64,000 nucleotides of DNA, from the NCBI RefSeq assembly GCF_024345495.1, contig NZ_JAGQBF010000005.1, forward strand, positions 1 through 64,000, given 5' to 3'. This DNA comes from Synechococcus sp. RedBA-s (GTDB taxonomy: Bacteria > Cyanobacteriota > Cyanobacteriia > PCC-6307 > Cyanobiaceae). Within the stretch, counting starts at the first letter, position 1. Every line of letters starts with the position of its first letter. The notes below the pieces were generated by a model. That model was not told the origin of the DNA. It saw nothing but the letters and a program-made list of their open reading frames with translations, and did no database searches. This document shows positions 20,468 through 32,446 of this stretch, in pieces. The position numbers and the translations under genes are program-made.

Positions 20468-20710
20468 ATGTCACAGGAAGCGATCTTCGAGAAAGTCCGT
20501 TCGATCGTTGCCGAGCAGCTCAGCGTCGATGCCGCTGAAGTGAAGCCAGAGTCGAACTTCCAGAATGATCTGGGCGCCGACTCGCTCGACACGGTGGAAC
20601 TGGTCATGGCCCTGGAAGAGGCCTTCGACATCGAGATTCCCGACGAGTCGGCCGAAGGCATCACCACCGTCGGTGACGCCGTCAAGTACATCCTGGACAA
20701 GCAGGCCTGA
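20468..20710 (+). CDS. acpP: Acyl carrier protein
   Basis: 80 residues, acidic, the usual length. Carries the growing acyl chain in type II fatty acid synthesis on a phosphopantetheine arm attached to Ser39 in the motif [16 protein letters not shown]. It is followed 2 bp later by fabF, the standard bacterial pairing. Confidence 0.98.
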   Translation: MSQEAIFEKVRSIVAEQLSVDAAEVKPESNFQNDLGADSLDTVELVMALEEAFDIEIPDESAEGITTVGDAVKYILDKQA

Positions 20711-20712
20711 GG

Positions 20713-21966
<1,254 letters not shown>

Positions 21967-22033
21967 AGGCCTGGCCACGCCAGTCATCCGCCGCCCGGAA
22001 CGCCCACTCCCCTCCTCACACCTCCCCCCAACC

Positions 22034-24046
22034 ATGGTCGCCGCCCCCACAGTGGACACCCTGTCCGTCGACAACCTCTGCGTCAACAGCATTCGCTTCC
22101 TGGCGATCGACGCGATCAACAAGTCCAACTCGGGGCATCCAGGCCTGCCGATGGGCGCGGCGCCGATGGCCTACGCGCTCTGGAACAACCACCTGCGCCA
22201 CAACCCGGCCAACCCCAAGTGGTTCAACCGCGACCGCTTTGTGCTCTCGGCCGGCCATGGCTGCATGCTGCTCTACGCGCTGCTGCACCTGAGCGGCTAC
22301 GACAGTGTCTCGATCGAGGACATCAAGCAGTTCCGCCAGTGGGGCTCCAAGACCCCCGGCCACCCCGAAACCTTTGAAACCCCCGGGGTTGAAGTCACCA
22401 CCGGACCTCTAGGTCAGGGCATCTCCAACGCCGTTGGTCTGGCGATCGCCGAAGCCCACCTGGCCGCAAAGTTCAACCGCCCGGGCGCCCCGCTGGTCGA
22501 TCACCACACCTACGTGATCATGGGCGACGGCTGCCACCAGGAGGGCATCTCCAGTGAAGCCGCCTCTCTCGCCGGCCACCTGGGCCTGGGCAAGCTGATC
22601 GCCCTCTACGACGACAACCACATCACGATCGACGGCAACACCAAGGTGTCGTTCACCGAGGATGTGCTCAAGCGTTATGAGGCCTACGGCTGGCACGTGC
22701 AGCACGTGGCCGAAGGCAACACCGACATCGAAGCGATCAGCAAGGCGATCGAAGCGGCCAAGGCCGTCACCGACAAGCCCAGCCTGATCAAGGTGACCAC
22801 CACGATCGGCTACGGCTCCCCCAACAAGGCCGACACCGCCGGAGTGCACGGCGCCGCCCTGGGCGCTGAGGAGGCCGATCTGACCCGCAAGTCACTGGGC
22901 TGGACCTACGGTCCTTTCGAGGTTCCTGAGCAGGCCTACGACCAGTGGCGCCAGGCCCGCGAGCGCGGCGCGGCCCTGGAAGCCGAGTGGGACAACACCC
23001 TGACGGCCTACCGCAGCGAGTACCCGGCCGAAGCCGCCGAATTCGAGCGCATGCTGCGCGGTGAACTGCCCCAGGGCTGGGGCAGGAATCTGCCTCGCTT
23101 CACCCCCGAAGACAAGGGTCTGGCCACCCGCCAGTACTCCTACAACGTGCTCAACGCGATCGGCCCCGACCTGCCCGAGCTGATCGGCGGCTCCGCCGAC
23201 CTCACCCACTCCAACCTCACCGACATCAAGGGGGAAGGCAGCTTCCAGAAGGGCAGCGAAGCCAACCGCTACCTGCACTTCGGTGTGCGCGAGCACGCCA
23301 TGGCGGCGATTCTCAACGGCATCGCTTATCACGACAGCGGCCTGATCCCCTACGGCGGCACCTTCCTGGTGTTCGCCGGCTACATGGTGGGCGCCATGCG
23401 CCTCTCGGCCCTCAGTGAGCTGGGTGTGATCTACGTGCTCACCCACGATTCGATCGGCCTCGGCGAAGACGGTCCCACCCACCAGCCGGTGGAAACCCTG
23501 GCCTCGCTGCGCTCAATCCCCAATCTGCTGGTGATCCGCCCCGGCGATGGCAACGAAACCAGTGGCGCCTACCAGGTGGCGGTGACCAACCGCAAACGAC
23601 CCACGGTGCTCGCCCTCAGCCGCCAAGCGATGGTCAACCAGCCGAACTCGGCCCCCGAGCATGTGGCCAAAGGTGGCTACATCCTGGAGGACAGCGACGG
23701 CAGCCCCGAGTTGATCCTGATCGGCTCCGGCACCGAACTGGACCTCTGCGTGAAGGCGGCAGCCCAGCTGCGCGGCGAAGGCCGCAACGTGCGGGTGGTG
23801 TCGATGCCCTGCGTGGAGCTGTTTGAGGAGCAGGACGCCGGGTACCGCGAGTCAGTGCTGCCGGCTGCGGTGCGCAAGCGTCTGGTCGTGGAAGCGTCCG
23901 GCTCCTTCGGTTGGCACAAGTACGTCGGCCTCGACGGTGACACCGTTTCGATCGACCGCTTCGGTGCCTCCGCCCCTGGCCCCACCTGCCTGGAGAAGTT
24001 CGGCTTCACCGTGGAGAATGTGGTCGCCAAGGCCAAGGCGCTCTGA
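22034..24046 (+). CDS. tktA: Transketolase
   Basis: ThDP-dependent enzyme of the Calvin cycle and pentose phosphate pathway, transferring two-carbon units between sugar phosphates. 670 residues, full length. Landmarks are [15 protein letters not shown], the ThDP motif [18 protein letters not shown] with the DDN end 12 residues on, the catalytic-Glu segment [18 protein letters not shown], and [15 protein letters not shown]. The same frame is open 37 codons upstream, but that stretch overlaps the end of fabF, so the ATG at 22034 is used. Confidence 0.97.
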   Translation: MVAAPTVDTLSVDNLCVNSIRFLAIDAINKSNSGHPGLPMGAAPMAYALWNNHLRHNPANPKWFNRDRFVLSAGHGCMLLYALLHLSGYDSVSIEDIKQFRQWGSKTPGHPETFETPGVEVTTGPLGQGISNAVGLAIAEAHLAAKFNRPGAPLVDHHTYVIMGDGCHQEGISSEAASLAGHLGLGKLIALYDDNHITIDGNTKVSFTEDVLKRYEAYGWHVQHVAEGNTDIEAISKAIEAAKAVTDKPSLIKVTTTIGYGSPNKADTAGVHGAALGAEEADLTRKSLGWTYGPFEVPEQAYDQWRQARERGAALEAEWDNTLTAYRSEYPAEAAEFERMLRGELPQGWGRNLPRFTPEDKGLATRQYSYNVLNAIGPDLPELIGGSADLTHSNLTDIKGEGSFQKGSEANRYLHFGVREHAMAAILNGIAYHDSGLIPYGGTFLVFAGYMVGAMRLSALSELGVIYVLTHDSIGLGEDGPTHQPVETLASLRSIPNLLVIRPGDGNETSGAYQVAVTNRKRPTVLALSRQAMVNQPNSAPEHVAKGGYILEDSDGSPELILIGSGTELDLCVKAAAQLRGEGRNVRVVSMPCVELFEEQDAGYRESVLPAAVRKRLVVEASGSFGWHKYVGLDGDTVSIDRFGASAPGPTCLEKFGFTVENVVAKAKAL

Positions 24047-24081
24047 GCCGCTCAGCCTCCACAATCCAGGCACCGGCTTCA

Positions 24082-25182
24082 ATGACTGCACCCGAGCGCC
24101 TGTCCATCGTTCTGCCGACGTACAACGAACGGCAGAACGTCGGCAGGATCCTGGAGGAACTGCTGCCGCTGAAGCAACACTTCGATCTTGAAGTGCTGTT
24201 CGTGGACGACGACTCGGCCGATGGCACAGCCGATCTGGTCAAGCAGCTGGCCCACGGTCAGGCTGGGGTGCGCCTGATCCGTCGGGTGGGGCGTGCCGGC
24301 CTGGCCAGCGCCATCAAGGAGGGCATCCTCGATGCCACCGGCGATGTGATTGTGGTGATGGACTGCGACGGCCAGCACGAACCGGCGGCAGTGGAAGCGG
24401 CGGTGGAAGCCCTGCTCAGCAGCGGCAGCGATCTGGTGGTGGGCAGCCGTTTCCATCCTGACGCCGCCATCCATGGGCTGAGTGAGAAGCGCACACGCAA
24501 TTCCACCTGGGCCAACACGATCGCCCGCTACAGCCTGCCGGGCTACCGCCGCCTCACCGATTACATGAGCGGCTTTTTTGCCCTGAGGCCGGAGGCCGTG
24601 CTTCGCCATGTGCGGCGGGTAGATGTGAACGGATTCAAGTTTCTCTACGAGCTGCTCTCGATCAGCCGCGGATCGCTGCGGGTCAGTGAGATCCCCCTGC
24701 GCTTCCAGGCCCGGGTGGCCGGTGATTCCAAGCTGGATCTGGCGATCGTCTGGGACCTGGGGGTCTCGATCCTGCACACATTGCTGCTGCGCGCGATCCC
24801 CCGCCGCGCCATCAGTTTTGCACTGGTGGGCCTGAGCGGAGTGGCGGTGCAGATGCTGGTGGTGCAGGCGTTGATGAGCACGGATGGGCTGGCCTTCAAG
24901 CAAGCGCTGCCGATTGCGGTGGTGGTGGCCGCCAGCACCAACTACCTGATCAACAACGCCCTCACCTTCCGCTTCCAGCGCCAGCAGGGAACAGCCCTGC
25001 TGAAGGGACTGCTCAAGTTCCTGCTGGTGGCCTCCCTGCCGGTGCTGGCCAATGTGGGCGTGGCCTCCACCTTCTACAACCTGGTGTCCCGCAACACGTT
25101 CCTGGCCCAACTGGCCGGCATTTTGGTGGTGTTTGTTTGGAACTATGCGGCCTCCTCGCGGTTCGTGTGGAACACGCCCTAA
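24082..25182 (+). CDS. GT2 glycosyltransferase fused to GtrA domain
   Basis: 366 residues. Residues 1-225 are a dolichol-phosphate-mannose-synthase-like GT2 domain: LSIVLPTYNERQNVG, VDDDSADGT and VMDCDGQHEP with the metal-binding Asp residues. Residues 235-366 form a GtrA-type domain with four transmembrane segments. Such fusions make and may flip polyprenyl-phosphate-linked sugars for glycan modification. It follows tkt by 35 bp. The sugar is unknown. Confidence 0.88.
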   Translation: MTAPERLSIVLPTYNERQNVGRILEELLPLKQHFDLEVLFVDDDSADGTADLVKQLAHGQAGVRLIRRVGRAGLASAIKEGILDATGDVIVVMDCDGQHEPAAVEAAVEALLSSGSDLVVGSRFHPDAAIHGLSEKRTRNSTWANTIARYSLPGYRRLTDYMSGFFALRPEAVLRHVRRVDVNGFKFLYELLSISRGSLRVSEIPLRFQARVAGDSKLDLAIVWDLGVSILHTLLLRAIPRRAISFALVGLSGVAVQMLVVQALMSTDGLAFKQALPIAVVVAASTNYLINNALTFRFQRQQGTALLKGLLKFLLVASLPVLANVGVASTFYNLVSRNTFLAQLAGILVVFVWNYAASSRFVWNTP

Positions 25183-25484
25183 GCAGCGGATCCCACCACC
25201 GCTCCATCCTTACGACCCAGGATTGGCACGCCATCACGGTGCGTGAGGATCACTGAGCTGACCACTCCATCGGGCGCAGGACCAATGGCCGAACTCCTCG
25301 CCTGGCAACCAAAGCGTTGGCAGCCCTCGCCATTCTTGTGGTGTCATGGCTGGTGTGACGCATGACACGGCAGGCTTGAATCCGCTGTGTTGGCGTAAAT
25401 GCCTGGGGACCTTTCCGGAGGTCGTGATGAATAGAAGTAACAAATAGATTTCCAATTCCCATCATTCCCTTCCTACGCTAGTAG
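25183..25484. other. Intergenic region upstream of corA
   Basis: About 300 bases without a supported gene; short frames on the minus strand have no family features. It contains the inverted repeat listed separately and a second small hairpin GACCT-TTCCGG-AGGTC (25408-25423). The last 60 bases are AT-rich and include several stops, marking the edge of the compositionally distinct corA gene. Confidence 0.5.
25341..25368. repeat. Inverted repeat upstream of corA
   Basis: GTGTCATG (25341-25348) and CATGACAC (25361-25368) are perfect inverted copies separated by 12 bases. No T-run follows, so an operator or RNA stem-loop is as likely as a terminator. Confidence 0.5.
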
Positions 25485-26543
25485 TTGGCATCCGATCAGG
25501 ACGACGTGTCTGGCTCCTGCTTTTACCAGATCGGCAGCAGCGGCCCTCCGAAGCGCGTCGGGACGGCCAGGGCTGCTGTGGCGGCAGCGGAGGAGTGTGG
25601 TTTCGCCTGGTTGCACTACAACGAGGCCACCAGGGTGGAGCTCGAGGAGCTGGTGGGGTTGCTCGGCCTGCATCACCTTTCGATCGAGGATTGCTTTGAT
25701 GAAAATCAGATTCCCAAGATCGAAGATTTTCCGAATAATACATTTATTCTCTTTAACACGTTTGAGTATGGCAATGGTGCCCTGGAGGTGGGTGAAATCA
25801 ATTTGTTCATCGGTGAGAAGTTCCTGGTCAGCATCAGTCACTTCAGCGCAGGCCGGCGGCCCTTTCTAGAGGGAATTCAACGCCTAGTCGAGAAGAGCTT
25901 TGAGGGGGCGGTGGAGCGGCAAGGGCCTTCCCAGGTCATGCACCTGATTCTGAATGATGTTGTGGATCAGAAGTTTGTTGCCATTGAGGCGCTCGAGGAC
26001 GAGTTGGACGATGTGGAAGGGGCCCTGATCTCGGACCCAGCGAGCTTCAAGCCGGCCGAATTGATTCGGTTTAGGCGGTATCTGCTAAGGCTTCGCAAGA
26101 GCCTCTTTCACGAACGCGAGATCCTCGGGAGGATATGCCGCAGGGATTGTCCGTTCATCTCAGAGCAGTCAATCTATCATTATCGCGACATCTACGATCA
26201 TCTTGTCAGATTTTTCGAGCTGACTGAATCCTATCGAGATATCGTTACCAGCTTGATGGAAATGTATCTTTCAATGTTAAATAATGAAATGGCTAAAGCG
26301 GCCAATGAAACAAATATTACCGTCAGGCGGTTGACATTGATCACCACGATCTTTATGCCGTTGACGCTGCTTGCCGGCATCGGGGGGATGTCCGAATGGT
26401 CGATGATCACAGGCCCCAAGAACTGGAGGGTGTCCTATCCGGCGTTCATGCTCGTCATGATCATCATCGCCTTCGCCAGTTACTACGTCCTCAGCAGGCT
26501 GGACCGGAAGCGAACCGGTTCGAGGCGAAGCAGGCCTCTTTGA
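25485..26543 (+). CDS. CorA-like divalent cation transporter
   Basis: 352 residues from TTG 25485; a GTG at 25506 is an alternative start. A large N-terminal cytoplasmic domain is followed by a long helix and two C-terminal transmembrane helices (about 284-300 and 318-337), the CorA architecture. TTIFMPLTLLAGIGGM matches CorA closely, but the filter motif GMN reads GMS (301-303), and the loop after it is SEWSMITGPKNW. The Asn is nearly invariant in Mg2+ channels, so selectivity may differ. Codon use is clearly AT-richer than the neighbours (for example 26161-26340), suggesting transfer. It is followed 1 nt later by a SulP gene. Confidence 0.85.
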   Translation: MASDQDDVSGSCFYQIGSSGPPKRVGTARAAVAAAEECGFAWLHYNEATRVELEELVGLLGLHHLSIEDCFDENQIPKIEDFPNNTFILFNTFEYGNGALEVGEINLFIGEKFLVSISHFSAGRRPFLEGIQRLVEKSFEGAVERQGPSQVMHLILNDVVDQKFVAIEALEDELDDVEGALISDPASFKPAELIRFRRYLLRLRKSLFHEREILGRICRRDCPFISEQSIYHYRDIYDHLVRFFELTESYRDIVTSLMEMYLSMLNNEMAKAANETNITVRRLTLITTIFMPLTLLAGIGGMSEWSMITGPKNWRVSYPAFMLVMIIIAFASYYVLSRLDRKRTGSRRSRPL

Positions 26544-26544
26544 C

Positions 26545-28398
26545 ATGGGCGCCTCGACACCTCCCCCAACGCCCCTCTCCCCCTCTGCCAACCCACGCAT
26601 CAAGCGGCGTCAAACTCCCACTGGCTGGAGGCGATGGGTCCCTGGTCTCTCTGCCATCGGCCACTACAGGGTCGCCTGGCTCCGCCATGACATCATGGCC
26701 GGCCTCGCCTTGACGGCCGTGCTGCTGCCGGTCGGCATTGCCTACGCGGTGGCTTCCGGTGTTCCACCCATCTGTGGCCTGTATGCCACCATCTTCGGCT
26801 TGCTCGCCTATGCCCTGTTCGGCCCCAGCCGGATGCTGGTCCTGGGACCGGACTCTTCGCTCGTCGCCCTCATCCTCGGCATCGTGCTGCCGCTATCTGC
26901 GGGTGATTCCCAGCGCGCCATGGCCCTGGCCGGAATGCTGGCCCTCGTCTCCGGCAGCCTGTGCGTTCTTGCGGGAACCGCTCGCCTGGGTTTCATCACC
27001 GAATTGCTCTCCAAGCCGATCCGCTACGGCTACATGAACGGCATCGCTCTGACCGTGCTGGTCAGCCAGCTGCCTGCCCTGTTCGGTTTCACGGTCAAGG
27101 GAGACGGACTGCTGATCGAAGCCCAGGCCTTTGTGGCAGCGGTGCTGGCCGGAAGCACGAACGGGGCAGCGCTGGCCCTTGGCATCGGCACCTTGGTGAT
27201 GATCGGGCTCCTGAGGCGCAGCAGGCGCGTCCCGGGGGTTCTGCTGGCTGTCGTTGCCGCGACCGTCATCGTCTCAGTGCTGAATCTTGCGACCCGATTC
27301 GGAGTGACGGTGCTCGGTCCTCTTCCCAGAGGGCTGCCCGCTTTGTCCATCCCCACCATCAGCACGGGCGACCTCGTGCCGGTGTTGCTCGGTGGCTGCG
27401 CCATCGCCCTCGTGTCGTTCGCTGACACGAGCGTGCTGTCGAGAACCTATGCCGCGCGACTGGGGGACACGATCGATGCCAATCAGGAGATGGTCGGATT
27501 GGGCGCAGCCAACCTGGTCGCAGGTTTGTTTCAGGGCCTCCCCATCAGCGCAAGCACGTCGCGCACTCCGGTGGCCGAGGCGGCAGGCGCCAAGACCCAG
27601 TTGACCGGAGTCGTCGGTGCAGTCACGGTCGCCGCGTTGCTCCTGGCGGCGCCGAACCTTTTGCGAAACCTGCCAACCGCCGCGCTGGCAGGGGTAGTGA
27701 TTGCTTCAGCGATTACCTTGATCGAGGTGGCTGACCTTCGACGCATCTACCGCATCCAGCGCTGGGAGTTCTGGCTGTCGATGGTCTGCCTGGCCGGGGT
27801 CGCTGTCTTTGGCGCCATTCCTGGTATCGGGCTGGCGATCGCCATTGCCGTGATCGAGTTTCTCTGGGATGGCTGGCGTCCCCACTCCGCTGTCCTGGGA
27901 CGGGTCGATGGTGTCAAGGGGTATCACGACATCGGCCGTTACCCGGAGTCACGCCTGGTCCCGGGCCTGGTTTTGTTCCGGTGGGATGCGCCCTTGTTTT
28001 TCGCCAATGCCGAATTATTTCGGGATCGCGTGATGACGGCCCTTGAGTCATCACCATCTCTGGTGAACTGGCTCGTCGTGGAGGCCGAGCCTGTCACCAG
28101 CATTGATGTCACCTCCGCAGACACTCTGGATGAGCTGGATCACACCTTGGCGAAGGCCGGAATCATGCTCGGCTTCGCCGAGATGAAAGATCCAGTCAAA
28201 GACAAACTCAAGCGCTTCGGGCTGTTCTCACAATTTGGAGAAGAACGGTTTTTTGCCACGGTTGGGCAGGCCGTCAGCTGTTATCTCAAAGCCCACGCCG
28301 TTGATTGGGTTGACTGGGAGGATCAAGCCAAAGCCAGCGCTGACGCTTCCTGTGACCAAGGGACATCCGATGGCGGCTTCAGGCGAGCCGGCGGTTGA
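26545..28398 (+). CDS. SulP family anion transporter with STAS domain
   Basis: 617 residues. About 12-14 transmembrane segments (about 45-440) with the SulP signatures LPVGIAYAVASGVPPICGLY and the segment ANLVAGLFQGLPISASTSRT. A C-terminal STAS domain (about 470-585) has SIDVTSADTLDELDHTL. SulP proteins carry sulfate, bicarbonate or other anions; cyanobacterial BicA is one branch, but I cannot assign the substrate from motifs alone. Its start is 1 nt after the corA stop, so the two are co-transcribed. Confidence 0.9.
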   Translation: MGASTPPPTPLSPSANPRIKRRQTPTGWRRWVPGLSAIGHYRVAWLRHDIMAGLALTAVLLPVGIAYAVASGVPPICGLYATIFGLLAYALFGPSRMLVLGPDSSLVALILGIVLPLSAGDSQRAMALAGMLALVSGSLCVLAGTARLGFITELLSKPIRYGYMNGIALTVLVSQLPALFGFTVKGDGLLIEAQAFVAAVLAGSTNGAALALGIGTLVMIGLLRRSRRVPGVLLAVVAATVIVSVLNLATRFGVTVLGPLPRGLPALSIPTISTGDLVPVLLGGCAIALVSFADTSVLSRTYAARLGDTIDANQEMVGLGAANLVAGLFQGLPISASTSRTPVAEAAGAKTQLTGVVGAVTVAALLLAAPNLLRNLPTAALAGVVIASAITLIEVADLRRIYRIQRWEFWLSMVCLAGVAVFGAIPGIGLAIAIAVIEFLWDGWRPHSAVLGRVDGVKGYHDIGRYPESRLVPGLVLFRWDAPLFFANAELFRDRVMTALESSPSLVNWLVVEAEPVTSIDVTSADTLDELDHTLAKAGIMLGFAEMKDPVKDKLKRFGLFSQFGEERFFATVGQAVSCYLKAHAVDWVDWEDQAKASADASCDQGTSDGGFRRAGG

Positions 28399-28606
28399 GC
28401 AGGCCCGCCAGCAGCAGGGCGAGCGCTGTGGTGATCATCACGGTGAGGATCCCGGAGGGCTGCAGCGGCGCGAGGCTGAGCAGCTGCTGCAACCCGGGAA
28501 AGGAATCCGAGTCGAACACTCTCGGCATCAACGATGCTTGGGCGGGCCCGTGAACCACTTGTGCATTAGGACCCACCCACAGATCCCCGATCAGATCCCC
28601 GATCAA
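28379..28606 (-). CDS. Possible small membrane protein
   Basis: A frame of up to 75 codons on the minus strand between sulP and thiC. Its C-terminal half contains one convincing hydrophobic segment, SGILTVMITTALALLLAGLL, ending in NRRLA with positive charges. An internal Met (MPRVFDSDSF) may be the real start. It overlaps the 3' end of sulP by 20 nt. I recognise no family, and it could be a chance frame. Confidence 0.3.
   Translation of the reverse strand: MIGDLIGDLWVGPNAQVVHGPAQASLMPRVFDSDSFPGLQQLLSLAPLQPSGILTVMITTALALLLAGLLNRRLA
28581..28604. repeat. Perfect tandem 12-bp duplication
   Basis: AGATCCCCGATC occurs twice in direct succession. It falls at the start of the possible small membrane protein, where it encodes a duplicated IGDL. 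Confidence 0.7.
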
Positions 28607-28655
28607 TCAGGCCAGTCCTGGGAAGAGGCCTTGCCAAAGCCCAGAGCCTCCTGGT

Positions 28656-30262
<1,607 letters not shown>

Positions 30263-30301
30263 GACGCCCAAAACCTAGCAAGCCTGGCCGGAAACGGACT
30301 C

Positions 30302-30934
30302 TCAGCCCTGCAGACCATTGAGGACCGCCGCCACCACCCGATGGTCGGGATCCTGCTGCAGGCCGATCAATCCCTGGCGCGCCGCCTCACTGATCTCCGT
30401 CTGTTCCGAGTTGGCGCCGGCATCCCGGACGATCCGGCCGAGAATCTCAGTGCCGCCCACGCGCACGCTGCCATCGGTATCGGCGATGGCCATCTGGGCC
30501 AGCTCCAGCAGCACGCCGGGCTCGATCTCCGCCTGCTCCGCCAGGGCCGAGAGGATGCTGCAGCGCACCAGCCACTGGTCGTCGGCCACGAACGACTGGC
30601 GCAGCAGTGGCCAGGCCCGCTCCACCCCGTAACTGGCCAGGGCATTGGCGGCTTCGGCGCGCACATTGGCGTCCTCATCGGCGCTGAGGGCCGTCGTCAG
30701 GGCCTGCCAGCCCGCCTCGTTGCGCTTCACCCCCAGGCCCGCGCAGCTGATCGAGCGCGCGATGAACTGTTCCTGCTCCAGACCCAGCAGCAGCAGCGGC
30801 ACCGCCTGCTCCGCCTCCAGCCGCCGAAGCCCCACCAGCGCCGGCAGGGCGCGGGCTGGATCACCGGAGACGATGGCCTCGCGAATCTGCTCTGGGTTCA
30901 GGCCAGCCGGGTTGACGGAGTCTTGATCGGCCAT
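30302..30934 (-). CDS. HEAT-repeat protein
   Basis: 210 residues of alpha-helical repeats of about 30 residues with the pattern A..AL..L......VR..A...L. It resembles the CpcE/NblB-like HEAT proteins of cyanobacteria, some of which act in bilin attachment or phycobilisome turnover. The similarity is at the repeat level only, so the role is open. It sits upstream of the TPP riboswitch and thiC on the same strand. Confidence 0.7.
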   Translation of the reverse strand: MADQDSVNPAGLNPEQIREAIVSGDPARALPALVGLRRLEAEQAVPLLLLGLEQEQFIARSISCAGLGVKRNEAGWQALTTALSADEDANVRAEAANALASYGVERAWPLLRQSFVADDQWLVRCSILSALAEQAEIEPGVLLELAQMAIADTDGSVRVGGTEILGRIVRDAGANSEQTEISEAARQGLIGLQQDPDHRVVAAVLNGLQG

Positions 30935-30959
30935 GGCCTCGGCTCAGGGTTCGGGTGCT

Positions 30960-31199
30960 TCACCCTCCCACCCCATTCACGTGACCGGCGCCGGGGGCCT
31001 GCGCCTGCCCCGGTGTGGCCTGCTGCAGCGCCTCCAGCAGGGTGCGCCGATGCCGGGCCCGACGCACACCACTGCTGACCAGCAGTCCACTGCCGATCAG
31101 CAGGGCTGGCACCGCCTCAAGCCGCTGGTTCCCGCGGCGAGAGGCCATGCTCACCAGTGCCAGCAGGATCAGCAACGGGGCCGAGAGGGCCAGCACCAT
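30960..31199 (-). CDS. DUF3188 family small membrane protein
   Basis: About 79 residues from ATG 31199, or 94 from an ATG at 31244 that would overlap the previous gene by 22 nt. Two hydrophobic segments (LALSAPLLILLALVSM and AVPALLIGSGLLVSSG) are separated by a basic loop. The pattern matches DUF3188 of cyanobacteria, function unknown. It follows the amidohydrolase gene closely and is probably co-transcribed. Confidence 0.65.
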   Translation of the reverse strand: MVLALSAPLLILLALVSMASRRGNQRLEAVPALLIGSGLLVSSGVRRARHRRTLLEALQQATPGQAQAPGAGHVNGVGG

Positions 31200-31222
31200 C
31201 CTCAGGGCGGAACGGGAGCGGC

Positions 31223-32446
31223 TCAAGCCTGGCGCTCCATCCACAGCAGCAGGCTGAGGGTGAGCACCTGCACGCCCACGGCCAAGGACCCCTCATCGGG
31301 ATTGAAACCGCCGTTATGCAGGGGCGCACAGCCCTCGGCCCCCGCCACTCCCAGCCGGAACATCGTGCCCGGTGCGGCGCTGAGCAGCTGGGCGAAATCC
31401 TCGGCCCCCAGCGACGGTTGATCCAGGCGCAGCACCTGCTGGCGGCCCAGCAACGCCTGGGCTGCTTCTTCAACGATGTCGGTGAGATCGGGGTCGTTGT
31501 GCACCGGCGGCGAAATGCAGCGATAGCGCACGCGGGCCTCGCCGCCGTAGCCCCGGCAGATGGCATGGACCGTGTCCTCGATCCAGCCCGGCAGCTCGGC
31601 GTGCACGGTGGTGTCCAGGCAACGGACGGTGCCCAGCAGGCGCACATGGTCGGCGATCACATTGAAGGCCTTGCCCCCTTCGATCCGCCCGAAGCTCACC
31701 ACCACCGGGTGCAGCGCATCGAGCCGGCGGCTGATCGCCTCCTGCAGGCCGCTCACCACCCGGGCCGCGATCCAGATCGCATCGGTGGACTGGTGGGGCC
31801 TCGCCCCGTGTCCCCCTTCCCCCAGCACCTCCACCTCCAGCTCGCCGGCGGCGGCGGTGAGGCTGCCACTGCGCACGCCGATCGTTCCCACCTCCAGGCT
31901 GGGGAACACATGCAGCCCGAACAGGGCCTGCACCCCCTCCATGGCGCCATCGGCCAGCATCCAGGCGGCCCCCTGGGCCGTCTCCTCCGCCGGTTGGAAC
32001 AGCAGCCGCACCCGTGCGCCCAGCTGGTCCGCCAGGGGGGCCAGCAGCCGCGCCACACCGAGCCCCACGGCGGTGTGCAGGTCGTGGCCGCAGGCATGCA
32101 TCAAGCCCTGCTGGCTGGAGGCAAAGGCCAGGCCGGTGCGCTCCTCCACCGGCAGGGCATCCATATCCACCCGCACGGCCACCAGGGGCGCGTCCCGGGG
32201 GCCCAGCTCGCCCACCACACCGGTGCGGCCCACGCCTTCGCGCACCTGCCAACCAAGCAGGCGCAGTTCACCGGCCACCAGGGCCGCCGTCTGATGTTCG
32301 GCGCCGCTCAGTTCGGGGTGGGCATGGACATGGCGGCGCAGGCCGATCAGCTCGGGCGTGGCCTGCTCCAGGGCCCTGGCCAGATCCAGCCGCTGCCACA
32401 GATCCGCCGCGGTGCCGCTGGAACGGGGTGGGGCGGCAGAACTCAT
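31223..32446 (-). CDS. M20 family amidohydrolase
   Basis: About 407 residues of the M20 metallopeptidase/amidohydrolase family that includes hippurate and IAA-amino acid hydrolases. Metal and active-site landmarks are VRVDMDALPVEE, MHACGHDLHTAVGLG, FQPAEETAQGA, GLHVFPSLEVG and a C-terminal LHNGGFNPDE. The small dimerisation domain lies in the middle. The exact substrate is unknown. The ATG at 32446 overlaps the stop of the TPR gene (ATGA), so coupling is likely. Confidence 0.9.
   Translation of the reverse strand: MSSAAPPRSSGTAADLWQRLDLARALEQATPELIGLRRHVHAHPELSGAEHQTAALVAGELRLLGWQVREGVGRTGVVGELGPRDAPLVAVRVDMDALPVEERTGLAFASSQQGLMHACGHDLHTAVGLGVARLLAPLADQLGARVRLLFQPAEETAQGAAWMLADGAMEGVQALFGLHVFPSLEVGTIGVRSGSLTAAAGELEVEVLGEGGHGARPHQSTDAIWIAARVVSGLQEAISRRLDALHPVVVSFGRIEGGKAFNVIADHVRLLGTVRCLDTTVHAELPGWIEDTVHAICRGYGGEARVRYRCISPPVHNDPDLTDIVEEAAQALLGRQQVLRLDQPSLGAEDFAQLLSAAPGTMFRLGVAGAEGCAPLHNGGFNPDEGSLAVGVQVLTLSLLLWMERQA

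Noticed and set aside
22012-22021. CTCCTCACAC, close to the core motif of the small RNA Yfr1
   Set aside because: It lies in the 67-bp gap just before the tkt start codon, without the flanking stem-loops and terminator that Yfr1 needs.
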